Notes under the pieces: model-generated
The model's database searches: none
What the model was told of the DNA's origin: nothing
Seen by the model: only the letters and a program-made list of their open reading frames with translations
Made by a program: the position numbers and the translations under genes
Source of the DNA: Taiwanofungus camphoratus
Lineage: Eukaryota; Basidiomycota; Agaricomycetes; Polyporales; Taiwanofungaceae
Direction of reading: 5' to 3'
Assembly: GCA_003999685.1 (NCBI GenBank)
Contig: CP021220.1
Span: 3,348,001-3,412,000, forward strand
DNA: 64,000 nucleotides
Part shown: piece by piece, positions 34,976 through 46,881 of the stretch
Layout: each line of letters starts with the position of its first letter
Numbering within the stretch: position 1 is the first letter of the stretch

Positions 34976-35489
34976 ATGAGCGATACCGCTACTATTCGTC
35001 GTCAACTCAAAATCAAGGCCGGCGTTTGCAAACGGTTCGAATGCTCTCTACCTCAAATAGGTGCGGCGCTGACCAAGTGATTCACTCGCAGGCTCGCAAA
35101 GGAGCACAAATCTTACCAGAAGGAAGAGGAGCAGCAGAAGCGCAAGCTCGACAAGCTCCTAGCCGACGGCGCGGAGGACTGGGACGTTAAGAATGCAGTA
35201 CGTAGTTCCGCCTCTCATTCTGCACTGCAGGTACCTGACCGACCCCACTCGGACGCGCAGAGGCTGATGCTCGCAGAGTCCGGGAAGATGATAACGGACA
35301 CGGCGAACCGCCTCGGCGTCGCCGTGCAGGACCTGCGCGAGCTCATGGTGAGCCGATGTCTCTCCGATCCCCTTCTGATCTATCCCAGCTCATTCTCCGC
35401 GGCAGGTCTCGGCGTCGCAGGACCCCGCGTTGACCGAGGACCAGGCGCTGATACAGGCACAGGAGGCCTTCGAGGAGGTTAGCATCTGA
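34976..35489 (+). CDS. Tubulin-binding cofactor A (Rbl2-type)
   Basis: Four exons (34976-35034, 35092-35197, 35261-35347, 35406-35489) give 111 residues, the usual size. The whole protein is a three-helix bundle: TIRRQLKIKAGVCKRLAKEH, SYQKEEEQQKRKLDKLLADG, then LMLAESGKMITDTANRLGVA and a last helix ending EEVSI. RQLKIKAGVCKRLAKE is the family signature at the N-terminus. It captures beta-tubulin released from the CCT chaperonin or protects free beta-tubulin. Its 3' end lies 67 bp from the stop of MED11, tail to tail, so the transcripts probably overlap. Confidence 0.9.
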
Positions 35490-35556
35490 AGGAGATAAGC
35501 ACGAGTAGAGGATACCACTGTACTTGTATGTTGCGTAACAGATACCATGCTCGCGG

Positions 35557-36232
35557 TCACTCCGGCGGCGCAGCCCCTTGAGCAGTTTCTTCAGCCTTCT
35601 CTTTTTCCCTCGCCTCTTTCAGTCTTGTCAGAGCATCCAGGATGCCCCTCCACGCACCCCTCTCCACCCTCTCCTCCTGCAGACCTCGGCTTCCTTTGCT
35701 GTAGTTCCCATCCGCGGAGGGTATCCCCACTCCTAGAGACGGAGGCACGAATCCTGGAGGAGGAGCGTTGATGGCGGAGGGCGCTATCCGCGACTGTCGT
35801 ATATGAGCTAGGGATGAGCGCATGGCAATGTGGACAGCCTAAACGCAGCAGTTGTTGAGAGACGGGCAGTCACCAGCGGACAGAAGCACACTCACGTCCA
35901 GCCGTTCAAAGTACTCGCTCACTTCCAGCACGAACTGCTCCGACCGCTCTCCGCCCTGCGGCAGCCCGTCGTCCGGGCCGTCGGTCTGGGGCAGCGTCAG
36001 CAGCGAGATGGAGGAGGCGGCGAGCGAGAGCAGCCGGCTGATGTCCTGCGCAGACTCATCTTAGCTAGTTATTGGGTCGTCCTGAGGGGTTACGCACCTT
36101 TTCGACCTCCCCGAGTGCGTATATCTGCCGCGCCGTGCGGCTCGATAGCCAGATGGGGTCAAAATCGGGCGAAGTGCTATCAGCACTGTTGCTTGCGCCG
36201 TTCGACATGGGTGCATCGCCGTTCGTGGACAT
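35557..36232 (-). CDS. MED11: Mediator complex subunit 11
   Basis: Three exons, the first 36232-36098 and the last ending at 35557, give about 185 residues. After a short Ser/Asn-rich start the conserved region reads WLSSRTARQIYALGEVEK, then DISRLLSLAASSISLL, the long helices by which Med11 pairs with Med22 in the Mediator head. The C-terminal part has a further helix (SEQFVLEVSEYFERLD; AVHIAMRSSLAHIRQS) and an Ala/Glu-rich end. The complex links activators to RNA polymerase II and TFIIH. The ATG at 36232 was preferred over one at 36403, since the extra residues look like untranslated leader. Confidence 0.78.
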
Positions 36233-37140
36233 GTTTGGTATGTATTTCGCAACTGGGGTTGAAAGTAAATGTATGAAACGTTCGGAGATGAGTGTTCTAT
36301 AGGATGAGTACTGCAAGCGGTTATGCAGGAAGCAACTGTCAAGAAGGAAGGCCGTAAGTCCGCCAACGGTGGCCGACACGTTCATCACGGTCACGAGCTT
36401 CAACGCGCCGATTGCAGGGGCATTTCAGCGTCGATTCTCATGTCAAATCATATATACAAACTGCGGTCATCCATCTATGATACCAACTGTAGGCTACCAC
36501 GGATCGTAGCATCAAGTGATAAAGTCCCCAACCGTCAATTGTGAGCACGTACCCCAAACGACACCGGCGGGGAGGACATTGTCGAAACCTTCAGCGGGAA
36601 AGCGGTTCCAATTTGTTCCTGAATAAAAATTCGTCAGAGTTCAACCAGTCTTGCGAATGTGCGTGCACCAGGTCTGATGGCCGTAAGCGGGAATGAGGAG
36701 GCCTCCACTAGACAAGCCTGCTTTGCTCCACTCAGCCTTGTAAACACTCATACTCTCCATGATCAGACGTACCCAGGCCTAGGGCCACCGGGCAAGTGCA
36801 TTCCTCTCGTGCGTTGGGTTTATATGGCTGGTGAGGCAATGACCAACCTTGATGCATGCCGAATAGTTAAGGGACCCCATGGGAGGTTATCGTAATGAAA
36901 CATGTGCGCAATAAGTATGCAATCTATGAATTATGCACCCATTCTAACAAGTGTGTAATCTGAATGAAACCTGGTGAGAACATTGTCGGAATGTACTCAT
37001 TCTAAAGTGAACCAATCGTTCAACGACTGCCGTATTGAGGACAGATTCGTGATCACGTGCTCATAGCCTGCGGGTCGATCGAGTTATCCTGCCTTGGAGG
37101 GTGACCACCGCGATATCCTCAATATCGCACAGACAGCCAA
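36233..37140. other. Divergent intergenic region, MED11 / USP28-like gene
   Basis: About 900 bp between two divergent start codons. No gene or repeat was recognised. A TCACGTGC sequence lies near 37053, roughly 85 bp before the USP28-like ATG. Confidence 0.4.
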
Positions 37141-39913
37141 ATGTCGTCCAAAGAGAATACTGGAATAAAGAACACCCAGGATCTCATTCAACTCACAAAC
37201 CAACTCATGAAGACTGTCCGCACGTCACCCGGGCCGTCTACAATACCCACCCTCAAAGAATCCGCCGATGTGGACAAATTGGTCGCCGTGATGGGTGGTG
37301 AGCTCTCGCCCGAGGTCGCCCTCACCGTCTTGCGCGCCAACCACGGCGATGTCGAGAAGGCTGCTCTTGCTCTCCTGGAGGGCGACTTTTCAAAACCACA
37401 GCAAGCAGCAGAGGCGGGGATGTCGGGCTCAGGTCCGCGCACACCACCCCGTGAGTGCGTCTCCCTGCATTTGACTTTGAGTAGGAGAGCCGACACCGTG
37501 ACGATAGCCTCAAAGCCAGAAAATAGCCACTCTGTCATTGATCTCACAGCGGACGACGAGGACAAGGAACTCTCCCGCGCATTAGCAGCGTCTCTCGAGG
37601 ACCAGGCGCCCCACTTTGGTCCCAGCAATAGGGCCCCAGACCCTAACTGGGCTGTCGTCCCTTCTAATGTGGGTACATCGCTGAATTTGTATTTTTCCTG
37701 GGCGCACATGCTGACGTGAGAGTGTCCTTGCAGGTGGAAGTGGGCGTCGGCATGTCGCAAGACGACCAGTTCCTCAGCCGCGCCATCGAGGCAAGCCTGT
37801 CGTACGACTTCTCCAACGAGATCTTTGAAGAGCTGCCGCTCGAGGAACGGGTGCGCAAGGACGGACGGTCGGTGCAGCTTCATTGATTCTTCCTTGCATC
37901 CTTGAACACCGCACGCACACTAGGCCCGTCGCGCTGCGGCCAACACAGCCTACCTTGGCATACGCGGGGCTCATCCTCCACGGCCTTTTCTACGTGCCCC
38001 AGGTCCGACATGCCGTAGCTCGCTGGCACCCCCGGCAGAACATGGCCGAGGAGGACGGAGTGGAAGCAGAAGGCATCCGTGAAATGAGCCCGCCGACGAA
38101 CGGTCCTAGTAGGTACATTCTTGGTCATAGATCCGATAACAAGCCAATCTCTCCGCAGGTTTCATCGCGTGGTCGTTGCTCGAGTTATTTGCGAACATGG
38201 ACCTAGCACAACTGAGTGAGCTGAATGTAGATGCGGTCTTGACCGCGTGCGAGGCCGAGTTCTGGAGCAGCCCTGTCGAACGCCCGGGTGACGTATCCTT
38301 CCGTGAGTTGACATTCCCCTCGTTGAAGGGCCCTGGTCCAATCTCACGGGCTGTCATAGAGTTTTATAACAAATTGGCAAGAACTGCCGAGGAAGCTCTG
38401 TACGAGGAGCCAGCGGACGAACCGACAGAATCATCATGGTCTAGGTAAGGACGTCTCGTCACCGCATAGAGACCCACCCACTGATACCCCCCAGACTATT
38501 CCACTTCCGCTACGGCTTCAGCGACGCAGAGCACTCTAACTCGTCGTTCGACCGGCGCATGAACATCTCCGTCGTCAAGGTCGACGTCCGCGGTACCGAC
38601 GACATGAACGACCTCGTCTCCTGCCTCTCCGCGGAGCTCAGCCTCACCGGCGTCCCTGCGGACCCGTCGAAGCAGCAGGTGATCTTCGACCCATCGGGCG
38701 TGGTCGCGTTCCAGCTGCTCCGGGACGACGCGCCGCCGTCCTACTCAGCCAGCCAGGGGAGCGGCGGGAGAGCGGAGAGGCGGACGTTCGGGTACCCGAA
38801 GCACGTGTATCTGGACCAATTCTTGAAGGAGAACCTGGCACTCGCGAACGAGAAGCGGGCGAGACAGCGCGGGCTGCTTGCGGAGGTGGAGCAGCTCGCG
38901 TTGAAGAAGAACGGGCTGATGAGGTTCAATGTACGCAGCAGCCTCTCTCCGGTGTGTGCGTCCAGCTGGACATACTCATGGTGCAGGATGGTGCAGGACA
39001 GAGACGTGCTAGCGGATCTGCGGTCCGCGCTCCATTATTACGAGCACGTCGCCGAGCACAACGACGACCCGCAGCGCAATTCTGCCATCCAAGCTGCCGC
39101 GATCAAGCTTCGGAAGACCTTGACGCAAATCGAGAATGAGATACAAAGTAGGGATTGCAAACTTTAGGTCTTGAGCCAGCACGTCGAGTGCTAATGGTCT
39201 CACTCAGCCATCGATGTGACAACAGCAAAGTTGAGAAGTGAAGCGGCAAACGTCTTCGAGTGCCCTGAGTTACAACAGCATCGGGTGTGTAATGTTGTTG
39301 TTACGCAAGGATAGCTTGCACTGATGCATTGACGTGTTCATATACAGTACGATCTGCGCGTCGTTCTTGTGCACGATGGTCTGTTCGGCCGAAGTCATCT
39401 TTACTCGTATGTGAAGCACAATGATACATGGTGGAAGACAGTTGATTATGCTGTCACTGAGGTTATTTTTTCCCGCTCCTTATTCTTGCATTCCCCACGT
39501 TACTCAAGAGAGTCTGCATTGTATTCTGTCGTTCAGGTATCAGAAGAAGTTGTTCTCACCGATTCCGTAGGCCTGCATCTCGGCGCGGGGCCATACTTCC
39601 TCATATACAGCCGTGCACTCTCCGAAGACGAAGAGCACATACGTGCGCCCTGGCCTGAAGGCGTCAAAGTTGGCTATTGTATGTGTATATAAACCCGGAA
39701 CTGACAAAGGTTCTCTCTTTACAGAACTCAGTGAAGCATAACAACAAGATGTTCCTGTCGCAGCTTCCACCCGAGGTAGCAGCTCAGGTGATAGACCCTA
39801 ACTCGCCCCCGTCCTCACCATATGTCTCTGCCACGCCTTCTGAGTACACGATGTCTTCTGGCACAGTTGAGCCACCCCTATCGCGAGAAGAGCCCATGGA
39901 CCTGGTTGACTAA
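37141..39913 (+). CDS. UBA/UIM protein with a USP fold lacking the catalytic cysteine (USP25/28-like)
   Basis: A multi-exon gene of roughly 780-800 residues. Near the N-terminus VDKLVAVMGGELSPEVALTV and LRANHGDVEKAALALLEG form a UBA-like helix bundle; DKELSRALAASLED and DDQFLSRAIEASLSYD are two ubiquitin-interacting motifs. The ubiquitin-specific-protease region follows: GRPVALRPTQPTLAYAGLIL and HGLFYVPQVRHAV stand where active enzymes have the GNTCxxN Cys box. No Cys occurs there; the position is Leu or Ala, depending on alignment. The partner His box is kept (FGRSHLYSYVKHNDTWWKTV, then DYAVTEVSEEVVL), as is the palm region (LIYSRALSED). Coiled-coil helices split the catalytic fold, as in USP25/28. 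It probably binds ubiquitin chains without cleaving them. The Cys box lies just after a splice junction checked in phase. Confidence 0.75.
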
Positions 39914-40117
39914 GGATCAGAAATGCGGTGTGCTGTAAACAGACCATTTGGTCATGTTGTAGATACGGGGAATTTCATGGTACCCTTTGCAAGTTTGATA
40001 TTCTACCAGGATCATGTTCAGTGAATTATCATACCCATAACATGAGGGTGCAATACAAGACAGCAATGCAATGCGACAAGAAAACAGTAAAAATCCAAAC
40101 ACTATATCTGACCAATC

Positions 40118-43100
40118 TCATCCTAACTTCACCCTTTTCGCAGGCTGAGGAGTGCCCTTGTCGCTCCCTTTCCTCTTGTTAGTCGTCGACTTTAGATTTG
40201 ACAACATCTCCCTATACTTGTTCCTCACAAGCACAGCAATCTGACCAACCTCTGAATCAGCCCCGTTGAACAAGATGGCATTGTTGAACATCAACTCCAT
40301 GTCCGCTTCCCATGCTTCAATTGATTCGTACTTGTCGGTGTCCAACTTCTGACGGATAGTGCGGAGGTCGCGGGCATCTTTGCGAGGGATCACATCGTGA
40401 TACGTCGGAATACATAAAGCAACCGGGTCCACCGGTTCTCGGAAAACGAAAGATCTGCAAAATTCAGAGTCAATCAAAAGTCTCAGTGACGTGTGGAAAG
40501 AAGACATACACTTGGTCTGCGACTAGCTTGGTCATGATTCCTTGCAGACTTCTCTTCTCGTTCCAAGCAAGCTTCTTTTCCATGGCCCTGGCCCACTCTT
40601 TCTTGAAAACTCTTTCGACCGTGTCGGCACAGGTGACCGGATAAGTCGTCGGCGGATTAAATGTCCGACAGTTACGGAAAATCAACTCGACATCTTGCGC
40701 AAAGTCCTCCATTGTCGCGTAGGCACCTTCGCTAAGTTTTGTAGACATTGTACCGAAGTCTATCGGCTCTTTGATCTCCTCGTAATATCTGTTCAATCCA
40801 AATCCGTTACTTTTCACGTCTTTGCTAAAGACGAGTCATACTCACGTGGGGCAGCCATCCAAGACAGGATCGACTGGCTTCAAAAAGATACGAGCTTCAG
40901 GCAACTTTGTCAGGACTTTCAAGATATCTTTGCACTTCTTCTCATTGACAGGCGTGGTCTGCTGAGGCTGCTGGGGTGACTTCTTCACCTTCGGGACGGA
41001 GGGAACAGTAGGTTGAGGTACTTCTTTCTCCTTGCCTTTGCCGGGGGTACGCGGAGTCTCAGTCGCCGGCTCAGGAATTGGAGCGGGGGCTGATTTGGCT
41101 GATTTCTCTTTGCTCCTGTGAGGGACAACACCATTTCTCGGTGGTGGAGCGACTGTCTCTGGGCTTTTCTTCACAAGACCAGTGGTAGTAGACGATGGCC
41201 CGGCTATTGGACTTGGTGAAGGAGCTGCTGGTTTCTCTTTCTTGGACGGGGTCGCGAGGGAAAGAATCTCGTCCTCGGTAGGCTCATCAGCAGTTTTCTT
41301 ACGTTTCCCAATCAAGAGTTTCGGCACATGCTTCTCCTTCTCCTTCTCCGAGGTTGTCGATGCCCGATGTTTGCGTTGTTCCTCATCCTTCTCCCGCTCA
41401 ATGGCAATAACTTCCTCAAGGAGGTCCGCAGAGCCATCATCAATGTACGATGTGCCGGGTGGAGGAACTGCTAAAGGCTTCGACGCTTGCGCTTTCTTGC
41501 CTTTGGGCTTGGGAGCTGGCTTTGCAACAGGTGCAAGCGTCTCATTCGAGACTCCACCAACTTTCAACTTGATAGTTGGTCGAGATGTAGATGACGCAGA
41601 AATAGGACTGGCGGTAGGGGGTTGAGCCGGTGCTGCAGGTATAATTTTGGCTGAAGGTGAGGGAGAGATGTTGATAGCGCGTGGCTGCACCGCCTTGTCG
41701 GCGGCTTCCAGTGTCTTGTTGATTCGTACCCATTCTGAAAGAAGGAATGTTACGGGCGTTCAATAAAATTTACGAAGCGAAAATACTCACGCTTGTCGAA
41801 AAAGGACTCTAGGGCGAGAGCCTCGTTATGCGCATAGCTCCCAGCAACGTTGTACAGTTTGGCATTGCTGATCATGAGGCGAAAGTCTGCCTCGAATGCG
41901 AATCGATCCTTGTACTTTCCCTGTTCCAGCTTGGCGCTCATTGTGCTTAAATCCATGGGATTCTTGATGATATCGAAATAGCTGAAGTAACATCATTGCA
42001 CAAATTCAGGGTCGGAGTAGGGAAAAGTACCTACTTCGGGGCACGATCCCGCACAGGGTCGACTGGTTGCAGGAACAGCGCAGCACGCTTGTGTGTCTGT
42101 AGCTTCTTGAGCGCGTTCCGGCAAGCTCGCAAATCGTTTAAGCTCATGCCACCGGACTGTGCTTTCGGTATGTTCTGCGGTTTCCTTTTCTCCGGTGCAG
42201 CTCGTTTTGGTGCTGGGGGTCTGGGTATAGCGAATGATTCACTCCGCTTCTCAACGAGAGGTGTCGGTGTTGCTACACTAGGCGTCCTCGCAGAGATGTC
42301 CACTTGGGAACTACTGGGTAGTAATCTCAGTTTGGGGGGAACAGCGAAGGGAGTCAGGGGGCTCTTGACGGGTGGACCACTACTCTTGAAAGATGGTCGA
42401 CTCTTTAGGGGAACTTTGACGGGTGGTAGAGCAGGCGGAACTTCCGCAACCGGAGTAGGAGGAAGATGAATCGTTACCTTCGGAGGAGCCTCTTCTGCTC
42501 CTCGTATGAGCAAATCAGCCAGTTTCAAGAGACACCAGCGAACTTCATTGTCGGTATCCGGCGCCCTGCAATACGTGAACGATCAGCTGCCTTCAAAAAC
42601 CACAGTACGCAAGAATTACGCACAGAGCGATGGGCATCAGGAACTCTCGGATGACTTCGTTCTTGCCTAACTCTCTATCCTTACGGAGAGCCTTAATCAT
42701 CATATCCATATCACTCTTTTTGTTTTTCTCTGCCTTCTCAGCAACAGTGCCGTCCTCCTCAATCAATAACGCCTCGGACTCCTTCGATGTTTTCATTTCG
42801 CCCATTGTGACCAGTAGAGCAAGACTCAAGCAAGCGTTCTGCGCAACGTGCCTTCGCATCACGCGTGAAGGATCGTTCGCCATGACGGCCAGAATATACC
42901 GCATAATTTTCGGTGTGTACCATTTCGTCAAGAATAGGTAATCGAAAGCGGCCATACGCACTTGCGTATAGTTGCCCTCTCTGCGTTTCGTCAATTCACG
43001 TATATTTTGTAACACAGTCATACATACCTCGTCAAAGGGAAGAACATACGAGGATCATGGGGGACAAAATTGGCAACACTGAGCATGAGGTGAAACTGCG

Positions 43101-46100
43101 CATGAACCATTAGGAGCGTTCTGACCCGAGATCTATACGAACTGACCTCGATCACCGCTATTGTGACCACATTATGGTATGTAGGTATCAATCTGTCCAT
43201 GCTGCGGTACCTATCGACTTCTGCCAACGCCTGCTTCAGGAGGTCAGCATCTTGGGCATCTTGCACCGGTTGAGTGTCTGTGGCGATGAATTCACCGCGT
43301 TCGGGAGGAACGGTGGAAATAGTTGCACAGGCCAAGGCGGAGATGATGGTGCAAATATAGAATGCATCCGAGTACTAGAAAGTAACTATTGAATGCTGGT
43401 CCCTCTAAGTTTTAAGCGAAGACGGCTCACCGGGTTGGCGGTGTTGTCATTGTACCGAAGCTGATCACTCAAGAATTGTCTAATTATCGGTGGAGTCTTG
43501 CCATTCTCAAATCGGACTCGAGAAATCGCTCTCAAAAGACTCTAATGAAAAAGATGTGTTCAATCGAGACATCCACTTGTGAGGCTAAATGAACCATACC
43601 TTGCGCACAAAATACTCCGGCAGATCACTAAAATCATTCGGTCTCGGTACATATGTATGATTGAAGAGATCCGGTTTCGGGTCTTCCGGGTCGTAGCAAT
43701 ATCGAAGAAAGAGTTTAAATAGGTGAAACAGTCCAAGCCACTCCAGACGTTGTATCGCACACTAGGTCGTAAAGAAGTAAGCTCTAGGGAAATAATACAG
43801 TATTTGACATGCTCACGGTGACGAGTGCTTGAGCAGCTTCGCAGCGGATTCGGAAATAGTAATTTGAGACCAAGACCGTCTTGGTAAGGGTACTCGAGAT
43901 GATAGGATTCGGTATTTTCGATAGGACACCAATAGCCTGGAGAGAACAGATTAAGAAGTATTACATCCTTGATTTCTACAACGCACCTCGTACTGCGCCA
44001 CAACATCTCGATCACGCTGCAGCTGGGACACCCACATGTAATCCTTCTGGTCAAACGCAATTGCCGCGATCCACTCAAAGTCCGCGTCAATCCGAATCCA
44101 TTCGTACGTCTGACCAGCCATGTTCTGCTCGTCCTCTTCCGTCCAGTCTGCCACCTTCCAATTCTCCCGCTCTTTCTCCTTCTCCCATATCTCGAGCCCA
44201 AAGCCCATGTCGACCATATCCATTGCTGCTGCCGCCTCCGCGTCACCTTCGGCGGCAGCTTGCGCAGCAGCCTGTCGCGCGAGGTACCGCTTTGTGTTCC
44301 GCCGCACGCGCTTGTACTTGGTGTTGAATGGGACCTCGTACCGCTTAAAGGGGCTGCGTATGTCGAGGACGTGCTCATACGGCGTTCCATCAGCCTCGTG
44401 TATTCGAATGGTCATTTGGCCTTCAAAGAATGGTACCGGCTTCATAAGCGCCCTTGTCATCTCGTTATTCTCGTGCAACTTGAACGCTGGCGCATCCTGC
44501 CTCATAGAAATCTCCACTGCCATCTTCTTCCGGTTAAATGTTGCTGAGAAGCCAAAAGTGGGACACCCGCTCCCGTAAATCCACTGCTCAGCAAATGACC
44601 GCGGATCGATGCCACTGACTTTCCGACACGTCCGTAAAAACGAATGTGTCGAGATCGCATTATTCGGCAATTCACCGCTGATCGCCGACAAGAAAACCTT
44701 GGGCAAGACACGCGACAGTCCGAGCGATGTGCCTGACTTGCCTAAGCGGCGATCAAGAATATGAAGCACGAGTGGGGCTTTCAGATTGATAAAAGGCAGG
44801 GTCACAGAGTCCGGAGGCTCGAGGACCTGGGGCTGGCACATCGGGGGCATTGATCCATTATCCATCTCGAGTACGCGTTCCATGTCTTTCTTGAGCCTGA
44901 AGCGGTACTCGTTGTTCCCGAGTAATTTACGGATGTACAAACCGGTGATATATAGACCAAGCCCGTTGACGAGCCATGTGTCCGACCACGTCTTCTGCTG
45001 TATGTTAATGCCAATCCATTGACAGGCCAATGCGTGGCTCAGACAATGTCGCGTCTCGAAAACCTGATCAATCGCGTCATCGCCATGGAGCAAGTCCGTT
45101 GTGACGAGTGACAATGTTGCGGTGTCAAAACGCTGTGTGGGCATTTCGTCGATGAAAACCAGTTTGTGTGAGCCGAACGGATAGGACCCGAACTCTGTCA
45201 CGTAGAAGCTCATAGCCGAGCGCATGAACGAGACAGATGAGACAAGAAGGGCTTCATGGCCCGGCAGGCAGAAGGCGTGCATGAGTGGCTGAGACGTTCC
45301 AGACGCATCCTCTACAGAGCTATGCTCAGGTGGAATGGGGTGAACATGAAAGGGACCTGCAGCAAATGCGACGTGCTGCACAGAGGTCAGCGTACTTTGC
45401 GCGAACAGAAAGATCGTCTTGCTAGAGTTGTAAGGATGGGCGACCTATCGCATGGATACTGTTGAGCCTTGAGTACTAGTGCTTATCCAGCCACCCACCT
45501 GCTCTATGAGCTCGCCACTGCACACGACTACCGTTGGGTTCTGGCCGTCCGGTGGCTCATCATCGTCTTCCGGAGGCTCTCCTTGTTCCAGATATCTAGG
45601 GACGACGAACTCGAATTCCCACGTACACTTCTCCCATAAGTTGTCCACACATGGAACCCAACACCTTGCTGCGTCTGGTGAAGAAGGGGTAGTATACATG
45701 TGAGGCATACGCTAATCGACTGCATTAGCGCCTGTATACTCGGAAAACAAATACCAACTCACGTATGGATATGTATCAGTGGGGAGAACAAACTGAATAC
45801 CATCCACAGGGTCTCGCAGACTATAGACAATAGTAACCGTGATAGGCACGAACTCGGGGATTGGGAGACTGAACTGTGTTGCAGGTCCCGGCGTTTGTGG
45901 CTCGGGCGTAGCAGCTGAGACATTTGCCGTCTAGATAGAGTACATGGGGGGGATGAATAAGTGACACGCACCTTCGCTAACTACCCCAGAGGTAGCATGT
46001 CCCGACTGCCTCAATGACACCTCCTTTGGAATGGCAATGGAGAGTTCGCCTTCATCGCCTTCGGCAAGAGCGGAATACAACTTCCGCTTGAGTTCTGGGT

Positions 46101-46536
46101 GGTTATGACAGTCCAGAGGGTTGGAGATATTCAAGTTTGCGAGGGGATCGTAATATACGAAGTCGGCAGGATGTGACGCCACGGTAACAGAATGAATTGC
46201 TTCGGGAACAACGCGCCATGAATCAATAAGTACCCTGGGAAAAGCTGCCACTTACTGCACTGTCTGGAATGCAAATGAATAGTTTTGAGATCCTTGCTTG
46301 TTGGTACTACCGTGATCTCTGTGTGGCCCTGATGTAGAAGGAAAAATGAGTCACCGCATCACTTATTCAAACGTGTGAGTAACCGAACCCATAAGCTTCC
46401 AGAGAAGTCAATCTCGACGACCACCTTCTGGTGACTAGTAGAGACGGAATACAATGTCAATATCCACATAAATTGACAGCAACTGGTGAAAGAACACGTA
46501 TATAGAGAAGCCTCTGCGAGCGTGTTCCCTCTGCAT
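40118..46536 (-). CDS. TAF2: TFIID subunit TAF2 with three C-terminal bromodomains
   Basis: One long gene of many exons, roughly 1,700-1,800 residues. The N-terminal part is the M1-aminopeptidase-like fold of TAF2: VVVEIDFSGSLW, GHTEITVVPTSKDLKTIHLH, RCWVPCVDNLWEKCTWEFEF, SFYVTEFGSYPFGSHKLVFI, with the zinc site lost (LSHALACQWIG instead of HELAHQW), as is normal for TAF2. A HEAT-like region follows to about 42590. After a Pro-rich linker come three bromodomains: NDLRACRNALKKL...NAKLYN (about 42150-41750), KKCKDILKVL...NCRTFN (about 40960-40520) and RSLQGIMTKL...NAILFN (about 40560-40200); each keeps the acetyl-lysine-binding Asn. A Lys/Ser-rich linker separates the first two. It contacts the core-promoter initiator and likely reads acetylated histones. 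The first exon and exact ATG are the weakest part. Confidence 0.85.
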
Positions 46537-46881
46537 GTTCGAGCGTTTCTCTTCAAAGAGATTGAGTATCAGATCGTATGTGTTTGCAGAGTGTAATAGC
46601 ACAAAGCAGGATACAGATTCTGCTTGTATTGATTTGTCTGGGGCAAACAGAGAGTAGTAGTGGTCAGTCGTTGGACGATGTCAATGACTGCAACGGCGAG
46701 CAGACCATCGTCGACCACCAGGAGAAGTGTGATTACGTAACAACGCCATTCGTCTACCTGGACATAGGGTTAAGGTTATATATTTTGCGTGCATTCCCCG
46801 TGTTTTCGCAAAACCACTACGCTTTGAATATTTCCGAGCTATCCAATATACATACCTCTCTGGATTCTAATTCAGACAACG
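46537..46881. promoter_or_regulatory. Divergent promoter region TAF2/LTV1
   Basis: About 345 bp separate the probable TAF2 ATG from the LTV1 ATG. Open frames on the plus strand here belong to the LTV1 leader and have no domain. No specific element was recognised. Confidence 0.5.

Noticed and set aside
43560-44390. 276-codon frame overlapping TAF2 on the same strand
   Set aside because: It is a shifted frame over TAF2 exons and crosses several real introns.
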